Program-made: the position numbers and the translations under genes
Notes under the pieces: generated by a model
Told to the model about the DNA's origin: nothing
Seen by the model: only the letters and a program-made list of their open reading frames with translations
The model's database searches: none
From: Syntrophaceae bacterium UBA2280
GTDB lineage: Bacteria; Desulfobacterota; Syntrophia; Syntrophales; Smithellaceae
Assembly: GCA_002347685.1 (NCBI GenBank)
Contig: DDWS01000046.1
Location: 152,053 to 216,052 of the forward strand
Direction: 5' to 3'
DNA length: 64,000 bases
In this document: positions 26,801-35,223 of the stretch, in pieces
Position numbering within the stretch: position 1 is the first letter of the stretch
Layout of the letters: every line of letters begins with the position of its first letter

Positions 26801-28079
26801 AACCCGCGTTTTGCCGATCAATTCAGAAAGTACCGGTAAAATCAAAGGCAAAACCCTGCTCCTTCCCTGCTTTGATCCCATCAATTCCAAGCTTCTGGAA
26901 GCGGTGTTCATCAAAGAAGGCATCGACGCGCGAATGGTCCCCCTCACGGAAAAGATTATTCAGCGCGGTCTGCGCACCAATACCGGCCAGTGCCTGCCTG
27001 TAAACCTGATGGCGCAAAGCTATATGGATTATATCGAAGAAAACCTTCTGGACCCTTCCCAGACCGTAGGCTGGTGTTTTGACAGCCATGTTGCCTGTAA
27101 CATCCGCCTGTATCCGCAATTCATGAAAGGCATCATGGAAGCGGCAGGACACGGCATGGAAAAGGTCGACATGTATGTCGGCAGTCTATCGCTTTCCGAC
27201 ATCTCCATACAGGCCTCCATTGAGGCATACTTCGCGCACATGCTCGGAGGCATGTTGCGTAAAATCGGCTGCAAGATTCGCCCCTATGAAAAAGAAAAAG
27301 GCATGACGGATAAGCTGATTACCCAGTCTGTAAACATCCTCTATAATACCCTGCTGGGCGGCAGAAACAAGGATGACGATCTGACCCGTGTGATCAACCT
27401 GTTCAAACATATCGAGACTACCTCGGGACACCGCCCGAAAGTCGCCATTTTCGGCGATATGTATGCCCGTGACAATGATGTGTTTAATCAGGATTTGATC
27501 CACTGCATTGAGGAATACGGAGGAGAAGTCATTACCACCCCGTTTAATGAATTCGCCAAACTCATCGCCGGCCCCTACATGCGCCGCTGGTTTCTGGAAG
27601 GCGAATTCATGGACGTCCTGTTTACCAAAACGATCATCACACTCGTCAGCCAGCTGGAGAAAAGCTATTATAAAATATTCAATGAACTTCTTGAGGAACC
27701 GGCGCCGGATGGCAACATGGATTATAAAATTTTATATGATCATTTTGATCTTACAGCGCAGCATTTTGGCGAATCGGCCGACAATCTGCTTAAAATTAAC
27801 GCACTGATGCAGAAACACCCCGACATATCGCTCTTTGTGCAGACCAATCCCGCTTTCTGCTGCGCGGGTCTGGTCACCGAAGCCATGGCCGCCCGCATTG
27901 AAGAATACACAGGCGTTCCCGTCGTCACCCTCAATTACGACGGCACGGGAAAAAACATCAATTCCAGAATCAGTCCGTATATTCGATTTCCGCGAAACAA
28001 GAAAGGAAGTGCCAACGGATATCCGCCAGACAACGCGACTTCTGTCAACGGCAGGGGCACCGTACTGCAAAGGAAATGA
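23835..28079 (+). CDS. Giant acyl-CoA dehydratase activase-related protein (two BadF/HgdC domains plus HgdB/DUF2229-like part)
   Basis: A 1414-residue fusion. The first ASKHA ATPase domain is at residues ~1-255 (G-I-D-I-G-S, cluster Cys in S-S-C-A-A-G-T-G near 119). The second is at ~324-590 (G-I-D-I-G-S-T-S-T-K, cluster Cys in N-V-C-A-A-G-T-G near 450). Residues ~675-1400 resemble DUF2229 and the HgdB-type reductase half. Such activases use ATP and a [4Fe-4S] cluster to send low-potential electrons to 2-hydroxyacyl-CoA dehydratases or benzoyl-CoA reductases; partners for this long fused type are not established. No dehydratase gene is adjacent. ATG 23835 follows AGAGG; a terminator follows the stop. 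Confidence 0.92.
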   Translation: MLHIVGIDIGSVALSVVITDDCGSLISASYQFHRGAIPETLRAILKNIDIGEIGGLAMTSSGPELFSDILRFDTQIAMIAAVKKHHQDVGSILFVGGENFGLITFNEQGDYEKFRSNSSCAAGTGSFLDQQAKRLNLKCIETLSTVAFCNQSATPKIATRCAVFAKTDLIHAQQEGYSVGQISDGLCEGLARNVIDTLVPDSSIRTPLILAGGVSMNAAVVKHFTQLLQTQPVIGEHSHLYGAIGAALLYLEEAKPAHLDKKSWNDLFVAEKKETTYGYPPLTLTLSHYPEFTTESSQLFNPANGHAAVEVDIYQPLLPIQNVYLGIDIGSTSTKAVLINNRNEVIAGLYTQTAGQPVKAVQALFETIDHIGRLQACEFVFDGVGATGSGRKFIGRIINADLIIDEITAHARAAYELNHEVDTIIEIGGQDAKFTTLKNGMVTSSIMNNVCAAGTGSFIEEQAVKLGVSLGEYAGRALNTPAPVSSDRCTVFMERDINNYLTEGYTVDEVLASVLHSVCENYLAKVAVEAGIGQSVCFQGATARNQALVAAFEHRLKKPIFVSKFCHLTGALGSALILAETAVRNSTFRGLSLYRETIPVENEICELCHNNCKINKVTVQDDTVAFGFLCGRDYDTKHYVGKTKKQYDLIKERSFAFPVEKKQKPIRNKVKIGIPNALYLTEEMPLWKHFFATLGVETISSEGMKNAIKAGKKLSGAEFCAPMSAFFGHVQYLVDKCDYIFLPIYLEAAKNKDEEFRYYCYYTQFASTLAAGIKSLRAKNRTVMPVIDHSSFQSRIELFSILKTILGTGYWEIYNAYEAALSYYNEGRGNLQNVYEREKPADGEISVALLGRPYSIMQKSMNKGIPDIFSALSVKTFYQDMLPADAEDLSEITPLLKRMHWNYAARILKSALHVARTPGLYPVYVTTFKCSPDSFTLDYFKRIMDKYGKPYLILELDEHDSNVGYETRIEAAIRSFHNHHLNKNLRQASTRVLPINSESTGKIKGKTLLLPCFDPINSKLLEAVFIKEGIDARMVPLTEKIIQRGLRTNTGQCLPVNLMAQSYMDYIEENLLDPSQTVGWCFDSHVACNIRLYPQFMKGIMEAAGHGMEKVDMYVGSLSLSDISIQASIEAYFAHMLGGMLRKIGCKIRPYEKEKGMTDKLITQSVNILYNTLLGGRNKDDDLTRVINLFKHIETTSGHRPKVAIFGDMYARDNDVFNQDLIHCIEEYGGEVITTPFNEFAKLIAGPYMRRWFLEGEFMDVLFTKTIITLVSQLEKSYYKIFNELLEEPAPDGNMDYKILYDHFDLTAQHFGESADNLLKINALMQKHPDISLFVQTNPAFCCAGLVTEAMAARIEEYTGVPVVTLNYDGTGKNINSRISPYIRFPRNKKGSANGYPPDNATSVNGRGTVLQRK

Positions 28080-28103
28080 TGGATGTGTAAAGGTTCATGC
28101 CGG

Positions 28104-28129
28104 GCGCAAAGCGTTGCGCTTTTGTTTTT
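28104..28129 (+). terminator. Rho-independent terminator after giant activase gene
   Basis: GCGCAA (28104-28109), loop AGCG, TTGCGC (28114-28119), then TTTTGTTTTT. It lies in the short gap before the convergent radical SAM gene end at 28135. Confidence 0.7.
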
Positions 28130-28134
28130 ATATT

Positions 28135-29706
28135 TCAGCCCCAGTGCCAGGATACACCGCCTGCATCCTGCTGAACTTTTAAATAACCGCGGGCGATGAA
28201 TTCGGAAACGGTGTCGCGGATCAGCCGCGTGTCACCGGAAATGCATTGAGCCATGTGATCGGCCAGCATTTTCGCCGCCGTGTCACTGTTGCCGTTTATT
28301 GAAACGGATTCAATCCTCCCCAGTTTTTCGACGAGGTCTTCTTTCAGCATGGAAAATACGATCTTCGTCCGGTGATGACCGATCACGCGCATCTCGTCGC
28401 GCGGCGTGTTTGCGCCTGTCCCGTAATCGTCGAGCGTTTTCTGCCAGCCTTCGTTTATTTCCGCGTCATAGAGGGCGACAAAATCGCGCATATCCTGAGG
28501 TGAAACCGCCGATGTTCTCACAATCGCGTCATTGGCGTCATATCGAGACCAGTTATCCGTCAGAATTTCCAAATCGTAGCGCTCTTTTTTCACACGTAAA
28601 GTCGTTCCGGGAAAGGGCGCCAGATAATGATATCCGAAAAAAAAGTCCAGTTCACGGGCAAATTTGTCCGTCTGCGCGAGAGTTTCCCGGGTTTCGCCCG
28701 GCAGGCCGACCATAAACGATCCGTGCGGTATCATGCCGGCATTTTTACACATCTGCACCGCGTTTCTTGCCTGTTCCAGCGTAATGCCCTTGCGGACCCT
28801 TTTGAGCATCTCAGGACTACCCGACTCGATTCCAAAACTGATGCTGTCGCAGCCTGCGGCCGCCATGACATCGAGCATTTCCTGTGTGACCGTGTCCACC
28901 CGCGCAAACGCGCTCCAGGATAATTTCAGACCCCGCTCATGAATCCCCCGGCAAATCAACTTCACCCGTTCGGTATCCGACGCGAACAAATCATCGGCGA
29001 TGTTGATGCGTTCAAAACCTAAATTCAGTATTTGCTCCATCTCGTCGAGCACCCGCTGCGGATCCCTGCGGCGCACTTTCGCGCCCACCATCTTTCGACC
29101 CAGGCAGAAGATGCAGCCATGCGGACAGCCCCGTCCCGTGATCATGCTGACGGGATAACCCAGCGCCCGGTAGCGCGATATCGGCAGCAGATGACGCGCC
29201 GGCATGGGAAGGCGGTCGATATCGGCGATGAAATCCCGCCTGCCGCTCTGGAATACTTTTTCACCTTCCCGCCAGGCGATGCCGGGGATGTCCGGCCATT
29301 TTGCTTTGTCGTTTGCTGCCGGAACCCATTCGGCGATCGTGCCTTCCGCCTCACCGATGAAGATCAGATCAATTTCCGGATAGGTGTTCAGCGTCTCTTC
29401 GACCGTAAACGACACATGCGGCCCGCCCATCATGGTGAGAATATCCGGATTGATGCTTTTCACATCGCGCAAAATCTTCTGCGCCTCGTAAAAATTCATC
29501 GTGACGGAACCGGCGCCCACGGCGTCCGGCTGAAATTCCGCCAGTTGCGCTTCGAGTTTTTCTTTTGAATATCTGGAAATAATATAGTCGAAGATGCGCA
29601 CTTCACAGCCCAACGCCTCGAACGCCGCGGCTACATACGATATGCCCAGCGGCGGCGATGGGAATTCTTCCAGCGGATAGGGTGCGGCAATGACGGCAAC
29701 GCGCAA
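28135..29706 (-). CDS. B12-binding domain radical SAM protein
   Basis: About 523 residues. The N-terminal ~130 residues form a cobalamin-binding Rossmann-like domain (P-P-L-G-I-S-Y and G-G-P-H-V-S-F motifs). The radical SAM core follows, with the cluster motif in G-C-P-H-G-C-I-F-C near residue 205, and there is a ~150-residue C-terminal extension. Such enzymes often methylate unactivated carbon or phosphorus, or rearrange rings; the reaction here is unknown. I prefer TTG 29706, 7 nt after AAAGGAG; an ATG at 29748 would overlap the upstream acyltransferase gene. It is the last gene of the minus-strand cluster that begins at 34223. Confidence 0.88.
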   Translation of the reverse strand: MRVAVIAAPYPLEEFPSPPLGISYVAAAFEALGCEVRIFDYIISRYSKEKLEAQLAEFQPDAVGAGSVTMNFYEAQKILRDVKSINPDILTMMGGPHVSFTVEETLNTYPEIDLIFIGEAEGTIAEWVPAANDKAKWPDIPGIAWREGEKVFQSGRRDFIADIDRLPMPARHLLPISRYRALGYPVSMITGRGCPHGCIFCLGRKMVGAKVRRRDPQRVLDEMEQILNLGFERINIADDLFASDTERVKLICRGIHERGLKLSWSAFARVDTVTQEMLDVMAAAGCDSISFGIESGSPEMLKRVRKGITLEQARNAVQMCKNAGMIPHGSFMVGLPGETRETLAQTDKFARELDFFFGYHYLAPFPGTTLRVKKERYDLEILTDNWSRYDANDAIVRTSAVSPQDMRDFVALYDAEINEGWQKTLDDYGTGANTPRDEMRVIGHHRTKIVFSMLKEDLVEKLGRIESVSINGNSDTAAKMLADHMAQCISGDTRLIRDTVSEFIARGYLKVQQDAGGVSWHWG

Positions 29707-29708
29707 TG

Positions 29709-30452
29709 TCAATCTCCTTTGCGCGGAAACAGGATGGATCTGATCCATCCGAACAGCGAGTTTTTTTCGCGCATCGACCGTTCAATCATATCGTAAAATT
29801 CAGCCATTTTCTTTGGATCGGCCATCCACTGAGATCGCGACTTAATCGGCCTGTCCACTTCGAGATATCTGACCACGGAAGCGGGATTCCCGGCGGCAAT
29901 CGCGTTGGCGGGAATGTCCTTGACCACGATGGAACCCGCGCCAATGACCGCGTTTTCCCCGATATGAACCCCCTTGCAAACCATCGCGCTGTCTCCAATC
30001 CACACATTTTTGCCGATATGGACTTCTTGTGTGTTCCCGATGGATGCGCTTCGGTCATAAAGATCGTGCCAGTCAGCATCGGTAATGCAGACATTCTGGG
30101 CCAGCATGCAGTCATCGCCGATGATGACACCCGTGGCCGCCATGATTCTTGTCCCGGGGCAGATCAGGCAATGCCTGCCGATTTCAACCCTGCCGAACTG
30201 TTCATTCGCCGTCCAGGACGTTAGACGGATTCGCTTTTCCGGGGTAGCAATCAATGTCGTGTGATCCCCAATGGAGACCAACCCGCCGTAAATTTCCACT
30301 CCCCATGGCTTCATAAAGACCAGGTTGCGGCCGAAATATTCACATTGCGGGGCAAGGAAATGCTGGGCGTACCACTTTTCAAATTTGTAGCTTAATTTTT
30401 TAAGATAATATGGCCGATGATCATGTCTCAATGTGATAAACCCTGAAACCAC
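29709..30452 (-). CDS. Left-handed beta-helix acyltransferase (hexapeptide repeat)
   Basis: A 247-residue protein whose residues ~60-190 are hexapeptide repeats of the left-handed beta-helix fold, as in maltose or serine O-acetyltransferase relatives, with a coil-end segment around the I-G-A-G-S-I-V-V-K-D-I-P motif. It probably transfers an acetyl or other acyl group to a sugar or lipid hydroxyl. The start is GTG 30452 with only a weak ribosome site; a later start is possible. It lies 2 nt upstream of the radical SAM gene and follows the toroid protein by 77 nt. Confidence 0.88.
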   Translation of the reverse strand: MVSGFITLRHDHRPYYLKKLSYKFEKWYAQHFLAPQCEYFGRNLVFMKPWGVEIYGGLVSIGDHTTLIATPEKRIRLTSWTANEQFGRVEIGRHCLICPGTRIMAATGVIIGDDCMLAQNVCITDADWHDLYDRSASIGNTQEVHIGKNVWIGDSAMVCKGVHIGENAVIGAGSIVVKDIPANAIAAGNPASVVRYLEVDRPIKSRSQWMADPKKMAEFYDMIERSMREKNSLFGWIRSILFPRKGD

Positions 30453-30529
30453 TTCTTGCGTTGATTTGCAAAGACGCTGTAACCCATGTCCCTGATGTTT
30501 TATTCGCCGTCGTCATCTGTATTGCCGCG

Positions 30530-31579
30530 TCACTCACCTATATACAACGACGCTTGCTCCCGCCAATACTGATGGTTAAACAGGCCTGCGGCAGGCGTTA
30601 TCTTGTTGATGGCGTCCCATGCCATGAGGACCGCCGCGGCCGTCCAGCTGGTTTTCTCTTCCGGCCAGATAACGCTGTCCGGAAATGTCACACCCATCCA
30701 GTAGGACCCGTCCGGGTAACGCTTATCGGACAGCCAGCTGAAGATGGTTCTCGCCCGGGTATCATCTCCAATCGCCGCAAGCGTCATGATGAGTTCGGAT
30801 GATTCCGCCATCGTCACCCAGGGGCGATCGCTTACGCAGCGCACGCCCCAGTCAGGCACGACAAACTTCTCCCAAAGGTGACTGATTCGTTTTACGGCAT
30901 CATCACCACTGAGGGCCCCGCACAAAACAGGGTAATACCAGTCCATCGAAAAACGGGATTTGATCATATTGAAAAGATCAGGACGGGTGCGAATCGCTGT
31001 TCCCAAACGTTCCTGGGCGGCCTGCCATGCGGACCGCTTCTTGCCCAGAATCCTGGCCACGGCAACCGCGCATTTGATGCTCATGTATATGGAACTGCAC
31101 CCGGTCAGCAAAGACATCCGGTCTATGGCTCCTTCACGGTTTCTTGCCCAGTAGATTTCGCCGTTGGGCGTCTGCATGTTGATTGCGTACTGAATTCCCC
31201 GGGACAACACAGGCCACATGGTTTTTAGAAAATCAAGGTCACCCGTGATCAGATAGTGATGGTATACGCCTACCGCCAGATAAGCGGCAAAGTTCGTTTC
31301 CTTGTTGTGATTGATAATCTCCCCGTCTTTGGTTTCCGACCACCAGCTGCCGTCGGGCAGCTGCGAAGAGGCCATCCATTGATAGGCGCTCTCGGCCTGA
31401 GGATAATAACCGGCGATACTCAACCCCATGGCGCTTTCCACATGATCCCACGGATCGGTCTTCCCGCCGATCGACCAGGGAATCTCCCCGCTTTCCTTTT
31501 GCATCGATGTGATAAAATCAGCGATTTTTTCCACCTCAATGGGTTTGATCTGTTCACTCAATGATATATTCAATTCCAT
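30530..31579 (-). CDS. Alpha/alpha-toroid (prenyltransferase/six-hairpin-like) protein of unknown function
   Basis: A 349-residue soluble protein with repeated helix pairs and aromatic-rich turns (L-P-D-G-S-W-W and Y-P-D-G-S-Y-W) typical of alpha/alpha toroids such as terpene cyclase-like, prenyltransferase-like or six-hairpin glycosidase proteins. The acid near D-P-W-D-H-V-E may be catalytic, but no family reaction can be assigned. The ATG follows AAGGAT. It starts 4 nt after the methyltransferase stop, so it is in the same operon as glycosyltransferase and methyltransferase genes. A saccharide or lipid substrate is plausible but inferred. Confidence 0.7.
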   Translation of the reverse strand: MELNISLSEQIKPIEVEKIADFITSMQKESGEIPWSIGGKTDPWDHVESAMGLSIAGYYPQAESAYQWMASSQLPDGSWWSETKDGEIINHNKETNFAAYLAVGVYHHYLITGDLDFLKTMWPVLSRGIQYAINMQTPNGEIYWARNREGAIDRMSLLTGCSSIYMSIKCAVAVARILGKKRSAWQAAQERLGTAIRTRPDLFNMIKSRFSMDWYYPVLCGALSGDDAVKRISHLWEKFVVPDWGVRCVSDRPWVTMAESSELIMTLAAIGDDTRARTIFSWLSDKRYPDGSYWMGVTFPDSVIWPEEKTSWTAAAVLMAWDAINKITPAAGLFNHQYWREQASLYIGE

Positions 31580-31583
31580 GGTC

Positions 31584-32285
31584 TTATCCTTTTTTCAGAT
31601 AATAAACGATACTCTTACCCATCAGCGGGTTTAAGAGCTCTTCCAGCAGCCGCACCAAACGCGGTTTTTTCATAATATCCCATTCGAGAAACTTCTTATA
31701 AAGCCGAATCAGTATATTTCTTTCATTTTTCAGACCCACCAGGCACTTGAGCCACCAGTAGGGCGCATGCAGGGCATGCTTGTAGTTGATCTTCCAGCAG
31801 GTGGTGCCCTGTTTGGAGAGCATCTTTTGCAGCTTTTTCTTTTTGTAAATGCGGATATGGCCGCCTTCCTCATGGTAGTAGGCCGATGATATCAGCCAGC
31901 AGATTCTTTCTGAAAAATAGCGCGGCACACTGACGACCAGGTCGCCCTTCGGTTTTAATACGCGAACCAGTTCGGCAAGGGCCTTTTCGTGTTCGGGGAT
32001 GTGTTCTAATACCTCCGAACAGATCACACAGTCAAATACCGCATCGTCAAACGGCAGGACATTGATATCGGCACAGGCAACATGAAAGTCATGAGACAAT
32101 GCGTCCGGCATCGTTTTCAGGCCTTGAATCGCCTCTTTGACATCGGCTTCATTCCGGTCGATGCCGAATATTTTTAAATCCGGCAGCTTCGCCAGTGCGC
32201 GCAGATGCCTGCCGCTGCCGCAGCCGGCATCAAGCACCATGGAACCGGGCTTTAACTTCAGTTCATGAAAGTCGATGGTGACCAT
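31584..32285 (-). CDS. Class I SAM-dependent methyltransferase
   Basis: A 233-residue methyltransferase of the type-11/UbiE-like group. SAM-binding motif I is V-L-D-A-G-C-G-S-G at residues ~17-25, the acidic end of strand 2 is in G-I-D-R-N, and motif post-I/II is in C-S-E-V-L-E-H-I. The C-terminal ~60 residues are basic and may touch membrane. The start overlaps the glycosyltransferase 3' end by 23 nt, with GAGG 7 nt upstream, so translation is probably coupled. It likely methylates the product of the neighbouring pathway; substrate unknown. Confidence 0.9.
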   Translation of the reverse strand: MVTIDFHELKLKPGSMVLDAGCGSGRHLRALAKLPDLKIFGIDRNEADVKEAIQGLKTMPDALSHDFHVACADINVLPFDDAVFDCVICSEVLEHIPEHEKALAELVRVLKPKGDLVVSVPRYFSERICWLISSAYYHEEGGHIRIYKKKKLQKMLSKQGTTCWKINYKHALHAPYWWLKCLVGLKNERNILIRLYKKFLEWDIMKKPRLVRLLEELLNPLMGKSIVYYLKKG

Positions 32286-33525
32286 CTATTGCCTCACGAT
32301 AAACTTCAACCACTTCCGCAGCGGCTTTGTTCCAGCTGAAAACCGATTGAACACGGGCAATGCCCGCCTGGGCGTATTTCTTTCGTTCTTCGGGAGAATT
32401 CAGCAGGTGCATAATCGCATGAGCCAGCGCCCCGGCGTTTCCCGGAGGCACAATGATTCCCGCGTCGCCGACGACTTCCGGCAGTGCGCCGCCAGAGGTC
32501 GAAATCAGCGGCACTCCGCAGGCCATCGCCTCCGCCGCGGGGATACCGAACCCTTCATAAAGCGACGGAACAACGGCCACTGTTGACTTTGCGTAGTACT
32601 CGGCAAATTCCTCATTGGCAATTCGCCCGGTAAATTGCACGACGTCACTCACGCCCAATTTTGCGACAAGATTTTCAATGATGCCGTTTTTCTTCGGCTC
32701 TCCAATGACGGTCAGTTTGACTGACTGCTTCTTGCGAATTTGCGCCACCGCCTCCAGAAGGAAATTAAGCCCCTTCAACGGCGTATCCGCGCTGTTGGTG
32801 ACAATAATGGTATTTTCAGGTCTCGGACCGTTTTGTACCGGATAAAAATATTCATGATTGATCCCGTTGTGGACCACCCGGAATTTATTTTCATCCAGCG
32901 AAAATTCTTTTGCGATATCTTTCTTGGTGAATTCAGATACCGTAATGATGTGGGAAAACTTTCTGGCCACCTTCAGTTGCATCCGGATGAATGAATACCA
33001 GCGTAAAACACGATACTTCTGATAAAGGTTTTTTGCCACCTTGAAATCCTCGTGCTTATCCACCGTGATCGGGTGATGGATGGTTACAACCGTCGGCATC
33101 ACTTTTTGGGCGATTCTTCCGATCCCGTAGGACAGGCACTGGTTATCATGAACGATATCATAATCATTGCGATGTTTTTTCAGATACGAATAGACCCGCT
33201 CGCCAAAGGTGAAGGGCTCCGGGAAACTTCCCGTGCAAACATTTAAATATTCATACAGATTGAGCGGACGTACCAGATCTCTGATTTTTTCGGGAATAAA
33301 AAGATGTTCAGCATTGTACAGATCGAGACTGGGCAGCCGGATGAGGCGGACATTGTCGTCCAGGTGTGGGTAAGGCGGCCCGGAGATAACATCGACATGA
33401 TGTCCGAGATCCGCCAGCGCCTTGCTTAAATGCTTGATATAAACACCCTGCCCGCCGCAGGTAGGATTACCACGATAGGTCAGCAGGCAGATTTTCAACG
33501 GTCTTGAATTGGAACCCTTTTTCAC
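32263..33525 (-). CDS. Glycosyltransferase family 4 (GT-B fold)
   Basis: A 420-residue retaining glycosyltransferase. The N-terminal domain has the G-G-Q-G-V-Y-I-K loop, and the C-terminal domain has the E-G-F-G-I-P-A-A-E-A-M-A-C-G motif that contacts the nucleotide-sugar. The start GTG 33525 overlaps the PHP gene stop (GTGA). It transfers a sugar from a nucleotide donor; acceptor unknown. It belongs to the tightly packed group PHP-GT4-methyltransferase-toroid. Confidence 0.94.
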   Translation of the reverse strand: MKKGSNSRPLKICLLTYRGNPTCGGQGVYIKHLSKALADLGHHVDVISGPPYPHLDDNVRLIRLPSLDLYNAEHLFIPEKIRDLVRPLNLYEYLNVCTGSFPEPFTFGERVYSYLKKHRNDYDIVHDNQCLSYGIGRIAQKVMPTVVTIHHPITVDKHEDFKVAKNLYQKYRVLRWYSFIRMQLKVARKFSHIITVSEFTKKDIAKEFSLDENKFRVVHNGINHEYFYPVQNGPRPENTIIVTNSADTPLKGLNFLLEAVAQIRKKQSVKLTVIGEPKKNGIIENLVAKLGVSDVVQFTGRIANEEFAEYYAKSTVAVVPSLYEGFGIPAAEAMACGVPLISTSGGALPEVVGDAGIIVPPGNAGALAHAIMHLLNSPEERKKYAQAGIARVQSVFSWNKAAAEVVEVYREAIDGHHRLS

Positions 33526-34223
33526 GCACAGGCCCTCTGGATAAGCTTATTTGAATTCTCAAACATGACGGAAATTTCTTCGTCGGACAAACCCGCGCCG
33601 CGGGCGATATTCATCGCCATTTTGGCGCCGACATAATCGCCGGGAGTGTGTGCGTCGTTGTTGAGAACCAGTTTTGCGTTATATTTTCTGGCCGCCTGGG
33701 CGACATGGCCGTTTGTGTAACTGTGCCCACGGCGCGTCGTAATCTCCAGACAGATGCCCTTTTCAGCTGCAAGCTTTACTTCAGAATCCTTGATTAACCC
33801 GGGATGGGCTAAAATATCGACGCCCGCCTCAATGGCCGCCAGATTCGTGCCGGCCGGTACGGGTTCTGTTAGCGTTTCGCCATGGACAATGACAATTTTC
33901 GCTCCGAGTTTACGGGCTTCGGCGGCAAGGGATGCAATATCGGAAGGATCGACATGCGTCAGTTCCACACCGGGAATCACCTGAATGTTCCCTTTCTGGG
34001 TGATCCTCGTGCAGGCCTTGACAATCCTTGGAATCATGAAATCCAAATTGGAGTAATCCCCGTGATCCGTGACGGCAATCGTTTTGTAACCGGCGGCAAA
34101 CGCGCGCTGCGCGGATTCCGAAGGAACCAGCACCCCGTCACTGAAAATGGAATGTGTATGCAGATCAATCACTTGGAAAGCCCAACCCGGATATTTAACA
34201 ATCTTGTGAAAACCTTTGGTCAT
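33522..34223 (-). CDS. PHP-domain phosphoesterase (histidinol-phosphatase-like)
   Basis: A 233-residue PHP-fold protein with metal-binding histidines in D-L-H-T-H-S, T-D-H-G-D and the late N-N-D-A-H-T motif; a further site is in L-A-H-P-G. It probably hydrolyses a phosphomonoester. First gene of the minus-strand group ending at 28135. The annotated ATG 34223 has no clear ribosome site; translation might begin later, for example at the GTG just before the I-D-L-H-T-H motif. Its co-occurrence with a GT4 and a methyltransferase suggests a role in glycoconjugate formation (inference). Confidence 0.88.
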   Translation of the reverse strand: MTKGFHKIVKYPGWAFQVIDLHTHSIFSDGVLVPSESAQRAFAAGYKTIAVTDHGDYSNLDFMIPRIVKACTRITQKGNIQVIPGVELTHVDPSDIASLAAEARKLGAKIVIVHGETLTEPVPAGTNLAAIEAGVDILAHPGLIKDSEVKLAAEKGICLEITTRRGHSYTNGHVAQAARKYNAKLVLNNDAHTPGDYVGAKMAMNIARGAGLSDEEISVMFENSNKLIQRACA

Positions 34224-34392
34224 TTAACAGATTTATAACCGGGAGTCAATAAAGATCATGATATTCCTGCATAATAAAAAACAAATAGACTTTCTGGATC
34301 ATTGCCCATGCTGTCTTCGATGCGAGAATCCACATGTTTATCCCACGGCGCGTGATGTTCAACTTTGATATGTGCTTAAGTGTTTTAACACC

Positions 34393-34421
34393 TTGACAAA
34401 TGTAGCATTTAGCTTTACATA
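34393..34421 (+). promoter_or_regulatory. Sigma-70 promoter of glycyl-radical operon
   Basis: TTGACA (34393-34398), 17 nt, TACATA (34416-34421). A palindrome GTGTTTTAACAC (34380-34391) abuts the -35 box and could bind an activator. The predicted start is near 34428, inside the FadR-type operator. Confidence 0.7.
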
Positions 34422-34426
34422 AAGCT

Positions 34427-34437
34427 TGGTAATACCA
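34427..34437 (+). promoter_or_regulatory. FadR-type operator
   Basis: TGGTAATACCA is a perfect palindrome and an exact fit to TNGTNNNACNA, the consensus for FadR-subfamily GntR regulators. It covers the predicted transcription start and lies 30 nt before the regulator gene, so the regulator most likely represses its own operon until an effector binds. Confidence 0.75.
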
Positions 34438-34466
34438 CCTGCCATATTGATAGAAATGAGGGAACC

Positions 34467-35198
34467 ATGCTCGAAGATTTGCTCGAACCCATTAAGACAG
34501 AGAGCCTCAAAGATGTTTTTGTGCTTCGTTTCGAAGAACTGATTCTCTCGGGCAAATTGAAGATCGGGCAGAAGCTGCCGTCGGAAAGAGAGCTTGCCCT
34601 TCAGCTTGGTGTGAGCCGTCCTGTCGTGCACGAAGGTCTCGTTTTGCTCACAACGCGCGGCCTTGTCTCACTTAAACCCCGTTTCGGCGCGACGGTTAAC
34701 GATTATCGGAAAGAAGGGTCCATTACCCTGCTCTCATCGCTGATACATTATCAAAAAGGAAAACTTGAGCCTGAACTTCTTGAGAGCCTGCTGCAAATGA
34801 GACTGCTTCTGGAACCACCGTTTGCCCGTTTAGCAGCAGAAAATCGAACACAGGAACAAGTCCGGGAATTCCAGAGGATCCTTGAGATGGAAGAATCCGC
34901 CGATGCCAGGAATACTCAAATGATAACCGATCTGGATTTTGATTTCCATCTTCTGATCGCCGTGGCTTCGGGCAATACGGTATACCCGCTTCTTTTAAAT
35001 TCCTTCAGGCCTGTTTACACCAATCTCTCCGGCCAGTTTTTCAAAGACCCGCAGGTGATCGCCGCCGTTCATCAATATCATCGGAATATGATCAAAGCCA
35101 TTGAAGCCGGGCACGGGGGAAAAGCAACGTCCGTCATGAAGGAGATCCTTTGCCACGGAGAAAAACATCTCCGGCGAATGATTGACCGGCAAGCATAA
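34467..35198 (+). CDS. FadR/GntR-family transcriptional regulator
   Basis: A 243-residue regulator. The winged helix-turn-helix is at residues ~8-78 with the L-P-S-E-R-E-L-A signature, and the helical FCD ligand-binding domain is at ~95-225 with the expected Asp/His metal-site positions (for example D-F-D-F-H). FCD regulators commonly sense carboxylic acids. It is 25 nt upstream of the glycyl radical enzyme gene and shares its promoter, so it probably controls that pathway and responds to its substrate. Confidence 0.93.
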   Translation: MLEDLLEPIKTESLKDVFVLRFEELILSGKLKIGQKLPSERELALQLGVSRPVVHEGLVLLTTRGLVSLKPRFGATVNDYRKEGSITLLSSLIHYQKGKLEPELLESLLQMRLLLEPPFARLAAENRTQEQVREFQRILEMEESADARNTQMITDLDFDFHLLIAVASGNTVYPLLLNSFRPVYTNLSGQFFKDPQVIAAVHQYHRNMIKAIEAGHGGKATSVMKEILCHGEKHLRRMIDRQA

Positions 35199-35223
35199 CC
35201 GCGTCTTAACAAGGGAGGTTCAA

